This document shows positions 58,119-64,000 of a DNA stretch of 64,000 nucleotides, in pieces. Source of the stretch: Magnetospirillum sulfuroxidans. Lineage in GTDB: Bacteria; Pseudomonadota; Alphaproteobacteria; Rhodospirillales; Magnetospirillaceae. Each line of letters opens with the position of its first letter. Within the stretch, counting starts at the first letter, position 1. Where the stretch lies: positions 1 through 64,000 of the forward strand of contig NZ_JAGTUF010000006.1 of assembly GCF_018224925.1 (NCBI RefSeq), given 5' to 3'. A program made the position numbers and the translations under genes. The notes beneath the pieces are model-generated. The model saw only the letters and a list, made by a program, of their open reading frames with translations. It ran no database searches and was not told the origin of the DNA.

Positions 58119-58841
58119 TCATTCTCCGTACAGGCGGCGGAAGCCCGTCGATACCTTGTCGATGAAGGCGGGGTCGCGCTGTTTCCAATAGCGCGGGTCT
58201 TGCAGCATTTTCTTCAATTCGCCTTCCGACGGTTCGGATTCGCGGCTGCTGGGCTGGCGGCCGACGGACGGTTCGCCCGAATTCATCATGGCGCGCATGG
58301 CGATGATGCCGTCGGCGGAGGTGGCCAGGGCCTGATACACCTCGGGGGCGAGATTGCTTTGCCCCCAGGCCGAGACCTGACGGGCGGTTTCCGACCATTT
58401 GGCGTCGCCGCCGAAATGATCGCGCAGGCGTTCCAGGCTGCGCTGGCTTTCATATTCGCCGGCCATCTGCTCGATGGTCGGGATAACCCGTTGATGCGCC
58501 AGATCATAGACCAATTGCGCCTGTTTGGGGGTGAAGCCGGCCTGATGCAGCGCCCGATTGACCTCGGCATCGGAACTCAGCATGGGATGGCGCTGTTCGA
58601 TGGCATATTGGTCGGGGCTGTCGGGAACCCCCAGCGCCCGGTGAAAGGCGCAGCGTTGTTCGTCGGAACAATCGTCGCCAGGGATTTCGACCATGCGGTG
58701 CATGCGCCGTTCCAAATCCTGATAGGCCTGCAACAAGGCTTCGGTGCGCAAGCCGCCGGTGGCGGGATCGCGGAACTTGTCCGGGATGCCGGTGGGCTGA
58801 CGCGGATCGGCTTCCGGCTCCAGGGAATCTTCATAGTACAT
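58119..58841 (-). CDS. Phage capsid-assembly scaffold-like protein
   Basis: A 240-residue acidic, helical protein that resembles the capsid-assembly (scaffolding) proteins of T7/BPP-1-type podoviruses: an N-terminal Pro/Asp-rich stretch, IPDKFRDPATGGLRTEALLQAYQDLERRM, a long helical middle, and a basic C-terminus (DPRYWKQRDPAFIDKVSTGFRRLYG) of the type that binds capsid protein. The major capsid gene that should follow is missing. ATG 58841 follows GGAGAAC. Confidence 0.72.
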   Translation of the reverse strand: MYYEDSLEPEADPRQPTGIPDKFRDPATGGLRTEALLQAYQDLERRMHRMVEIPGDDCSDEQRCAFHRALGVPDSPDQYAIEQRHPMLSSDAEVNRALHQAGFTPKQAQLVYDLAHQRVIPTIEQMAGEYESQRSLERLRDHFGGDAKWSETARQVSAWGQSNLAPEVYQALATSADGIIAMRAMMNSGEPSVGRQPSSRESEPSEGELKKMLQDPRYWKQRDPAFIDKVSTGFRRLYGE

Positions 58842-58856
58842 CTTTTGTTCTCCGAA

Positions 58857-59129
58857 CTAAATGTGTAGGGAACCGTCGCGGCCGCGTTCGACCAGCGACA
58901 GGATGTGGCTGGCCAGCAATCGCTGGCCTTCCAGGCAGCGCAGGGATGCGTCGCTGGCTTCGGGACCAAGACAGCGGTCCAGGGTCAGACTGCGCAGATG
59001 CGCCAGGGCCAGATCGCCATCGGCGCCGGAAAAAGCGCGGGCGAAGGCTCGGGCGATGGTCAGGCGTTGGCTGTCGTCGGGCGCGGCCGGTTGTTCGAAC
59101 CAGGCCCAACCGGCATCAGATTTGGACAT
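58857..59129 (-). CDS. Bbp19-like phage protein
   Basis: A 90-residue protein matching the Bbp19-type family first seen in Bordetella phage BPP-1: ARAFARAFSGADGDLALAHL followed by LDRCLGPEASDASLRCLEGQR. It sits between portal and scaffold, its usual place. Function is not known. It overlaps the portal gene by 14 bases. Confidence 0.75.
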   Translation of the reverse strand: MSKSDAGWAWFEQPAAPDDSQRLTIARAFARAFSGADGDLALAHLRSLTLDRCLGPEASDASLRCLEGQRLLASHILSLVERGRDGSLHI

Positions 59130-60621
59130 GGGGAACCTCTTGTTGCTGCGGGGTTATCATCAGGTCGGCGGGAATGTTGAAGGCGCGACCAAGCCATTGG
59201 GCCGTGGCGGCGGCATCGACCACCGCCAGTCCGGCCGGGCCAAGTTGAGCCAAGGCCGACAGCCAGGTCAGCATGCTCTGGGCATCACGCTGGGCCTGGG
59301 ATTGCGCCAGGGGTGAACGATATTGCAGATCGATGGTGTGGCCATCGACCAGCAAGGCCGGGATTTCGCCGCGGCGCCGCAAGATATGGACGGCCCGTAA
59401 AATAAGCGGCGTCAGCAATTCCGATTGCAGCCGGCCATAGGTGGCGCCAAGCAGGCGGGCCATGTCGGCGGCCCGTTCCAGGATTTCGGTCGCCGTCATC
59501 TTGGGGGCCTCGGTTTGCCCCAGCTTGTCGGCCAACAGCGCGTGGCGGATGCGGCCGCGCAAATCGTCGAGCACCAGTTGCGAGATATCGAAGCGGCCGG
59601 GCGATTCCAGCGGCTTCAAGCCGGCCGAGCCCACCGCCTTGGGGATAATGGTGCCGGGCACCAGTTTGATGTTGGCCGGATTGAGCACGCCATCGTCATC
59701 GGCCTGCCAAATGCCGGTCACCGCGATGGTGGCGTTTTTCAACACCAGTTCGACCACCTTGTTGGCGGTTTTGATGTCAGGCAAGGCTTTCATCACCGGG
59801 GAGCGGCCATAGATTTCCCCTGGCGCTTTCAGCCAGCGGAAATTGATGAACGGGCTATGGCCGAAACGCCCTTCGGCCAGCAAGGGGGCGTCGTCGTCGC
59901 CCTGTTCCAGGACGGCGGCGTAATCGTAATGGCCGCGCTGGTTGGGAATGACCGCCTCGATGATGGCAAAGCGGGCCTGTGGGTCTTCCTCGCCCTGGCG
60001 CAGCAAGGAATCGGGCCATTCGGCCGCTGGAAAGCGCAGGCGCAAGGCGGCCAGGGTCAATTCGTTGCGGCGAAAGGTGCTGTCCAACTTGCCGTCGGGG
60101 CCTTCTTCCAGGACGGCCTGGGCCAGTGGCACGGCGGTGAAGCGAAAGGCCGACGGCTCGCCCGGCTGCGCTTCCTCGAACAACAGGCAGGCGGTGCCGC
60201 CGGTGACCACGTCAAGATAGCATTGGTGCATTTCCACGGCGAAGTTCGAGCGGTCGAAATGGCTTTGCAAGATGGCCCCGACCTTGTCGAGCAAGGGCGC
60301 CACCTGCTGGCGTTCGGATTCCTCCAGATCGGGGCCGGCGGTCAGGCCGAACCATTGGGCCCAAGGCGGCGTCAGTTCCGACAGCAGGCTGGCGGCCAAT
60401 TGATCGACGGCATCGGCGGCGGTGCCGTCGAAGAGGCGGTCGCCCTTTTTCTCGCCCGGATTGGGCTGGTGCAGCACGGCGTCGCGCAAAGGCAAGGCGT
60501 AATCATAGCATTCCTGCCAATGGGCTTCCCAGGTCGAGCGCCGTTCCTTGGCCTTGCGATAGCGTTGGCGGAGCTGATCGGGAGCGCGATCCGGCTCCGG
60601 TGGGTGAAGGGATTGGGTCAT
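59116..60621 (-). CDS. Phage portal / head-to-tail connecting protein
   Basis: A 501-residue head-to-tail connector (T7 gp8-like portal family), the ring through which DNA enters the head. Recognisable parts are RQRYRKAKERRSTWEAHWQE, then LFDGTAADAVDQLAASLLSELTPP, GRFGHSPFINFRWLKAPGE and YGRSPVMKALPDIKTANKV, all highly conserved. The reading frame is intact and near full length, so it is not an obvious pseudogene. The start is one base after the upstream small gene's stop. Confidence 0.92.
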   Translation of the reverse strand: MTQSLHPPEPDRAPDQLRQRYRKAKERRSTWEAHWQECYDYALPLRDAVLHQPNPGEKKGDRLFDGTAADAVDQLAASLLSELTPPWAQWFGLTAGPDLEESERQQVAPLLDKVGAILQSHFDRSNFAVEMHQCYLDVVTGGTACLLFEEAQPGEPSAFRFTAVPLAQAVLEEGPDGKLDSTFRRNELTLAALRLRFPAAEWPDSLLRQGEEDPQARFAIIEAVIPNQRGHYDYAAVLEQGDDDAPLLAEGRFGHSPFINFRWLKAPGEIYGRSPVMKALPDIKTANKVVELVLKNATIAVTGIWQADDDGVLNPANIKLVPGTIIPKAVGSAGLKPLESPGRFDISQLVLDDLRGRIRHALLADKLGQTEAPKMTATEILERAADMARLLGATYGRLQSELLTPLILRAVHILRRRGEIPALLVDGHTIDLQYRSPLAQSQAQRDAQSMLTWLSALAQLGPAGLAVVDAAATAQWLGRAFNIPADLMITPQQQEVPHVQI

Positions 60622-60622
60622 G

Positions 60623-60826
60623 TCATTCCCCCAACAAACGCTTGGCGTCGCCGCTGACCGGGGTCAATACGCCGCGTTCTCCGGTGGTGACCATGCCGGC
60701 CCGGCCACGGCGGTTGCGATTCATGGTTTCAAGGCGTTGCGCCCGAGCCTCGGCCTCGGGATCGGTTGGCGTCGGCAACGGTGTCGGTTCCGGCGCCGTC
60801 GGGGTGCTGCTGAAAAAACCGCCCAT
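60623..60826 (-). CDS. Small phage protein next to portal
   Basis: A 67-residue Pro-rich protein (MGGFFSSTPTAPEPTPLPTP) with a conserved-looking end GVLTPVSGDAKRLLG. Similar tiny proteins neighbour portal genes in podophages. Function unknown. ATG 60826 is supported by AGGAGAG seven bases upstream. Confidence 0.65.
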   Translation of the reverse strand: MGGFFSSTPTAPEPTPLPTPTDPEAEARAQRLETMNRNRRGRAGMVTTGERGVLTPVSGDAKRLLGE

Positions 60827-60930
60827 CGGGCTCTCCTGTTCGTCTTTTGTTCCAATTGGCGCCAGAGAAATGTCCCGAAGGGCAGGGGCCGAGGCGCTAA
60901 CTTGAACTAATGGGGGAAAATTATTTCTCA

Positions 60931-60959
60931 TATATAACCAAAAGAAGCAGCACATTCAA
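60931..60959 (-). promoter_or_regulatory. Internal promoter of the phage head genes
   Basis: Minus-strand TTGAAT (60959-60954), 17-base spacer and TATATA (60936-60931) in a locally AT-rich patch. It points to the small phage gene and portal with a leader of about 100 bases. Confidence 0.6.
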
Positions 60960-61327
60960 GGTATATTTTCCTTTGATGTCAGGAGGCGGTATAATTGCCA
61001 CGGGGTGATGACGCCACCGGCCTGAATGCCGAGAATCCGTTTCACCGCTTCGACGCAGGTATAGGGGCGCCATGGCGCGGCCCGTCGGGGCGGGGGGCGC
61101 AATCGGGTGGTCACCACGGTGATGCCGTGGCGGCGGTAAAAACCAGCCAGACCGGCGATGGTTTCCACCCGGATCGTGGTGTGATGTGACAGCGGGTCGA
61201 TGACCACCCAGAACGGCCCGCTGCGGACGGCGACAAAGCAATGACGAAAGCCTGGGCGCAGCAATCGCAGCCACCATAAATCGGTGGTGTGAACAAAGCC
61301 GACCAAGGCGCAAGAGGCGGGAATCAT
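60956..61327 (-). CDS. Unknown phage-associated protein, possible papain-like fold
   Basis: A 123-residue basic protein I do not recognise. It has FRHCFVAV near residue 29, WVVIDPLSHH around 44 and YTCVEAVKRILG with Cys91. The order His, acidic residue, then Cys resembles circularly permuted NlpC/P60 or LRAT-like enzymes, but this is a guess from pattern only. It overlaps the upstream gene by four bases and heads toward the portal gene. Confidence 0.6.
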   Translation of the reverse strand: MIPASCALVGFVHTTDLWWLRLLRPGFRHCFVAVRSGPFWVVIDPLSHHTTIRVETIAGLAGFYRRHGITVVTTRLRPPPRRAAPWRPYTCVEAVKRILGIQAGGVITPWQLYRLLTSKENIP

Positions 61328-61689
61328 GCGACGATCCCCTTGTTCCGTAACGATGTTTCAAGTTTATCCAAGGCTTCTCGCCAAAGAATATCCTGGCCTT
61401 CGGACCAGGATGTGGTGCCGCCATCGCCAACCAGACGGGTGGCCAATTCGGCCAGAACGCGCAGATGGCCTTGACTTAGTCGGCCTGTTCGGAACAGGCG
61501 CATGACTTCGCGGTGGATGTCGTCGGGGTCGCAGGGGCGGGGAATGGCGGCCATATCGGCACGGGGGCGACAGCCGGCCAGCCGGGCCATTTGGCAATGG
61601 GCGTACCAGAGCCAGGCCTCTTCGGCGCATCTAAAGGGTTCGGTTGCGCACACCAAGAGGTGACGCGGCATGAAACGCGGTCGGGCCAT
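61324..61689 (-). CDS. Conserved alphaproteobacterial protein, unknown
   Basis: A 121-residue Cys/Trp-containing protein (FRCAEEAWLWYAHCQMARLAG, PRPCDPDDIHREVMRLFRTGR). I recall similar proteins in other alphaproteobacteria, without a function. First gene of the minus-strand phage-like module. ATG 61689 follows GGAG. An SOS-type box and an inverted repeat lie in its promoter. Confidence 0.65.
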   Translation of the reverse strand: MARPRFMPRHLLVCATEPFRCAEEAWLWYAHCQMARLAGCRPRADMAAIPRPCDPDDIHREVMRLFRTGRLSQGHLRVLAELATRLVGDGGTTSWSEGQDILWREALDKLETSLRNKGIVA

Positions 61690-61706
61690 GAGGGCACTCC
61701 GTACGA

Positions 61707-61721
61707 GAACGCAAGGAGAAC
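61707..61721 (-). promoter_or_regulatory. LexA-type SOS box upstream of the phage-like module
   Basis: On the minus strand GTTCTCCTTGCGTTC, an exact GTTC-N7-GTTC, the alphaproteobacterial LexA consensus. It lies 18 bases upstream of the first module gene, near the probable transcription start. Confidence 0.5.
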
Positions 61722-61723
61722 AT

Positions 61724-61752
61724 TGAATCCGCCGATTGCGGATTTTTGTCAA
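61724..61752 (-). promoter_or_regulatory. Module promoter containing an inverted-repeat operator
   Basis: Minus-strand TTGACA (61752-61747), 17-base spacer and a weak GATTCA -10 (61729-61724). The spacer and -10 contain a perfect 7-bp inverted repeat, AATCCGC (61726-61732) and GCGGATT (61738-61744). This is a likely operator for the divergent S24 repressor. The repeat plus its T-run also looks like a small terminator on the plus strand. Confidence 0.5.
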
Positions 61753-61810
61753 GAAGTCATAGGTTATTATTCCTGCTGTTTTCCGTGGCCGATTCAGGGA
61801 TCATCTTCCC

Positions 61811-62449
61811 ATGCTGACGCACACCGATATCTGGGCTGCCCTTGATTCGCTAGCCCGCGACCATGGATTGACGGCGTCGGCGCTTGCCCGGCGTGCCGGG
61901 CTGGACCCGACCACGTTCAACAAAAGCAAGCGCATCACGCGGGAAGGCAAGCCGCGTTGGCCTTCGACGGAAAGCGTCGCCAAGGTGCTGGACGCCACCG
62001 GCGCCAGCCTGGGGCAATTGCTGGTCTATATCGACGATTCGGTTCCCAGCGAAAACGGGAAGGGACCGACCATTCCGCTGATCGGTTCGGCCCAAGCCGG
62101 CGATCGCGGATATTTCGACGATGCCGGCTATCCGTGCGGCGGCGGCTGGGATGAAATCCCGTTTCCCGAAGTCGGCGACAACAATGCCTATGCCCTGGAA
62201 GTCTCGGGCGACAGCATGGAGCCGCTGTATCGCGACGGCGACATCGTGATCGTTTCCCCCGCCGCCTCGGTGCGGCGCGGGGATCGTGTCGTGGTCAAGA
62301 CCATCGAGGGCGAAGTGATGGTCAAGCAATTGATCCGCCAGACCGCCAAGCGCATCGAGCTGGCCTCGCTCAACCCCGCCCATTCCGGTCGTTCATTCGC
62401 GACGGAAGAGGTTTCGTGGCTGGCGCGCATCTTGTGGGCGAGCCAATAA
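61811..62449 (+). CDS. S24-family repressor (LexA/CI-like)
   Basis: A 212-residue regulator with an N-terminal helix-turn-helix (residues about 15-40, GLTASALARRAGLDPTTF) and a C-terminal S24 peptidase domain. The self-cleavage parts are complete: Ala96-Gly97 cleavage site in GSAQAGDRG, Ser135 in VSGDSMEPLYRDGD and Lys172 in VMVKQL. It could therefore be inactivated by RecA in the SOS response. Divergent from the phage-like module, whose promoter holds an inverted repeat. Similar S24 regulators also occur outside phages in alphaproteobacteria. Confidence 0.88.
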   Translation: MLTHTDIWAALDSLARDHGLTASALARRAGLDPTTFNKSKRITREGKPRWPSTESVAKVLDATGASLGQLLVYIDDSVPSENGKGPTIPLIGSAQAGDRGYFDDAGYPCGGGWDEIPFPEVGDNNAYALEVSGDSMEPLYRDGDIVIVSPAASVRRGDRVVVKTIEGEVMVKQLIRQTAKRIELASLNPAHSGRSFATEEVSWLARILWASQ

Positions 62450-62463
62450 GGCCTTGCGCATTT

Positions 62464-62478
62464 GTTCGCTTTATGTTC
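62464..62478 (+). promoter_or_regulatory. LexA-type SOS box before a small gene
   Basis: GTTCGCTTTATGTTC, an exact GTTC-N7-GTTC followed by T, 10 bases upstream of the start at 62489. The flanks (TTT before, TAAAT after) are AT-rich, as in experimentally known alphaproteobacterial sites. Confidence 0.6.
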
Positions 62479-62488
62479 TAAATCGAGC

Positions 62489-62770
62489 ATGCGTTTCATC
62501 TTGCTTCATTCGGCCGTGCCCGGTGACGAGCGCCGTTATGACGGCCCCATTCCCCGCCGCGATCCGCCGCCAATGGCGGGGGCGTCCGCTGTGTTGGAGC
62601 GGTTGGCGGCGGAAAGCCGTGCGCAGACGGCGCGGCGGCGACAGCGGATCAACGCCGTGCAGGTGTTGGAAGATGGCGCCTTGTCTCAGCGCAGTCGATC
62701 CTTGAACGATTACCGGCGTCAGGCCATGGCGGTGCGCAATGCCGGAAAAATCAATGGCGCGCCGGCCTAA
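62489..62770 (+). CDS. Small unknown protein, possibly SOS-induced
   Basis: A 93-residue, very basic, probably disordered protein (MRFILLHSAVPGDERRYDGP; RAQTARRRQRINAVQVLE). I recognise no family. The start lacks a good ribosome-binding site; with an SOS box overlapping the promoter it may be leaderless or weakly translated. Its stop overlaps the convergent membrane-protein stop. Confidence 0.6.
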   Translation: MRFILLHSAVPGDERRYDGPIPRRDPPPMAGASAVLERLAAESRAQTARRRQRINAVQVLEDGALSQRSRSLNDYRRQAMAVRNAGKINGAPA

Positions 62771-63105
62771 GCGCAGAAGCGTTTGGCCAGAATTTCCGCC
62801 ACCGCCGCCGCTCCCAATCCCAAGCTAAGGTGGAGCGCTTGCAAGATTGCGCGCATTTCGGCATGACCGAGTTGGGCCATGCCGACGACCGGGATCACAA
62901 GTCCCAGCGCGATGGCCGCCCACGCAAGCCAGCCGGCGCGGCGACGGCCAAGGATGGCCAGGCCGCACAGGGCGAGAACCAGCGCGGCGCCGCAGGCCAT
63001 GTGGACATGCAGGGGCAGGCCGACGCCAAGCCAATGCATGAGCCCCAACACCAGGGCGGCCCCGGCGGCGGTCCGGGCGACGATGAGCAGAGCTTGCTTT
63101 TTCAT
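62767..63105 (-). CDS. Four-helix membrane protein of a sigma-factor operon
   Basis: A 112-residue inner-membrane protein with four hydrophobic helices. Histidines sit in or near helices (MHWLGVGLPLHVHMACG, LQALHLSLGLG), reminiscent of small heme-binding proteins, but that is speculative. Its ATG overlaps the sigma factor stop by four bases, so it is co-translated with it and could be an anti-sigma or a sensor. Confidence 0.75.
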   Translation of the reverse strand: MKKQALLIVARTAAGAALVLGLMHWLGVGLPLHVHMACGAALVLALCGLAILGRRRAGWLAWAAIALGLVIPVVGMAQLGHAEMRAILQALHLSLGLGAAAVAEILAKRFCA

Positions 63106-63632
63106 GGCGTCTTTCCTTCCTGGTTGGGATCGGCCAGCAGCCGTTTCAAGGTTTTTTCCGCTCGGTTCTTGCGTGACAGCAAGGTGCCGATGGGCTGGCC
63201 CCATTGTTCGGCCAGTTCGCGAAAGGTGTAGCCTTCGACCTCGACGGCGACCCAGACCTCGCGCTCGGCCAAAGAGAGCTGGGCGAGTGCCGCTTCCAGC
63301 AGGTCGCGCCATTGCTGGTGTTGGGCGTTCTGGTCGGGGCCGGGCGCTCGGTCCTCTTGGTCGGGCGACAATTCCTCGGTGCGGCGGTGGCGTCGCAGCA
63401 GGTCGGTCAGGCTGTTGCCCACCGCGCGGAACAGATAGGCGGTCAGGTTTTCCACCTCGGCCAGCAGATCGGCTCGTTCCAACAAGCGGAGCACCGCGTC
63501 CGAGACGACGTCTTCGGCATCCAATTCGGAAAATCGTCCCAAGCGGGCACGGACCAGCCGCGTTATCTTGTCGCGTTCACGCGTTATCGTCGCGGTCAGG
63601 CGTTGCCGTCCGCCGTTGTGATCGGGGGGCAT
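63102..63632 (-). CDS. ECF-type RNA polymerase sigma factor
   Basis: A 176-residue sigma-70 family factor with only region 2 (LDAEDVVSDAVLRLLERADL, TAYLFRAVGNSLTDLLRRHR) and region 4 (LSLAEREVWVAVEVEGYTFRELAEQWGQPIGTLLSRKNRAEKTL). ATG 63632 lies one base after the upstream gene's stop, and the C-terminus overlaps the next gene. An unusual, small three-gene operon with membrane proteins on both sides, either of which could be the anti-sigma factor. Confidence 0.88.
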   Translation of the reverse strand: MPPDHNGGRQRLTATITRERDKITRLVRARLGRFSELDAEDVVSDAVLRLLERADLLAEVENLTAYLFRAVGNSLTDLLRRHRRTEELSPDQEDRAPGPDQNAQHQQWRDLLEAALAQLSLAEREVWVAVEVEGYTFRELAEQWGQPIGTLLSRKNRAEKTLKRLLADPNQEGKTP

Positions 63633-63633
63633 G

Positions 63634-63981
63634 TCAATGGTGACCGCACCCGCGACCGCTTTCGCCCGTCTGTTTGTCGGCATAGGCCTGAAAGGCGCTG
63701 GCGCCTTCGGCATCCCACCAGGCCGAATACAAGGCGGCGTTGGCGCCATGGCGGTGGCCGAATGTGCGGGAAAAGCGGCGATGATGCCCATGCCGGCCAG
63801 GGGTGAAGCGCCCGGTCAGGACCCGGACCAGCACCAAGATGGCGACGGCGTGCCAGAAATTCAACGGCGGCAGGCCGAACAGATCGGGGATCACCGCGTT
63901 CCAGGCCAGCATGACGACAGCGCCGAAGACGATGGCGAAGACCAGGGCGGCGGCCAGTCCCAGCAGGACGTGGCGGATCAT
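63634..63981 (-). CDS. Small membrane protein upstream of the ECF sigma factor
   Basis: A 115-residue protein with two hydrophobic helices (residues about 3-28 and 42-60) around AWNAVIPDLFGLPPLNFWHA, then a cytoplasmic His/Arg-rich tail (GRHGHHRRFSRTFGHRHG). Similar small W-N-P-L-F-G-L membrane proteins often precede ECF sigma genes and may regulate them. The gene is complete, starting 20 bases from the window edge. Confidence 0.78.
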   Translation of the reverse strand: MIRHVLLGLAAALVFAIVFGAVVMLAWNAVIPDLFGLPPLNFWHAVAILVLVRVLTGRFTPGRHGHHRRFSRTFGHRHGANAALYSAWWDAEGASAFQAYADKQTGESGRGCGHH

Positions 63982-64000
63982 TCGAAGGGGAGTGCGGGAA

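Overview
The window is a gene-dense, high-GC stretch of an alphaproteobacterial chromosome. The methyl-accepting chemotaxis proteins, several c-di-GMP enzymes, divergent dmeRF metal-efflux genes, an ihfB-lapA-pyrF-trpF block and the ubiquinone gene ubiA all fit the Rhodospirillales. A Magnetospirillum-like organism is the best guess, but no magnetosome gene is present, so the genus is inference. Genes are tightly packed, with many 4-base ATGA overlaps and convergent 3' overlaps. I found no tRNA, rRNA, CRISPR array or insertion sequence.

Layout. 0.1-7.7 kb: a small motility-type protein, an SLC13/ArsB-type transporter, a divergent TetR/HPP pair with a well-formed operator, a DEDDh exonuclease coupled to a ClC channel, a diguanylate cyclase, a pentapeptide-repeat protein and a TPR protein. 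7.7-19 kb: a fused hydantoinase/5-oxoprolinase, a Cache chemoreceptor, prolyl-tRNA deacylase plus Xaa-Pro aminopeptidase, an ABC-F ATPase, a DMT exporter and a peptidoglycan amidase. 19-31 kb: glutathione-dependent formaldehyde detoxification (frmA-fghA) beside a LysR regulator, trpF-pyrF-lapA-ihfB, a PhnD-like binding protein with a PAS kinase, dmeRF, and two tandem trkH genes. 31-44.5 kb: a large AsmA/DUF748 protein, two GGEEF proteins, a SpoIIE phosphatase, and a six-gene minus-strand run (EAL protein, ubiA, ETF-beta methyltransferase-like, gloB, GST, cupin) ending at a hairpin. 44.6-49.4 kb: rpmI-rplT-pheS-pheT with a strong terminator/attenuator. 49.4-57.3 kb: two tandem periplasmic binding proteins, a free-standing secreted Cache protein, a MATE exporter, a dienelactone hydrolase, rlmJ, and a CetB/CetA-like split energy-taxis receptor. 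57.4-64 kb: an accessory-looking region with an orphan ParA, a truncated podovirus head module (portal, Bbp19-like, scaffold, but no capsid or terminase), a divergent S24 self-cleaving-type repressor, a small unknown gene, and an ECF sigma operon.

The most interesting region is 57.3-62.8 kb. An S24 repressor sits between two GTTC-N7-GTTC motifs, the LexA (SOS) box of alphaproteobacteria. One motif lies in the promoter region of the phage-head module. The other lies 10 bp before a small unknown gene. In addition, a perfect inverted repeat lies inside the module's promoter. This suggests a DNA-damage-controlled, possibly domesticated, phage remnant. Most other genes are ordinary housekeeping, signalling and transport functions.
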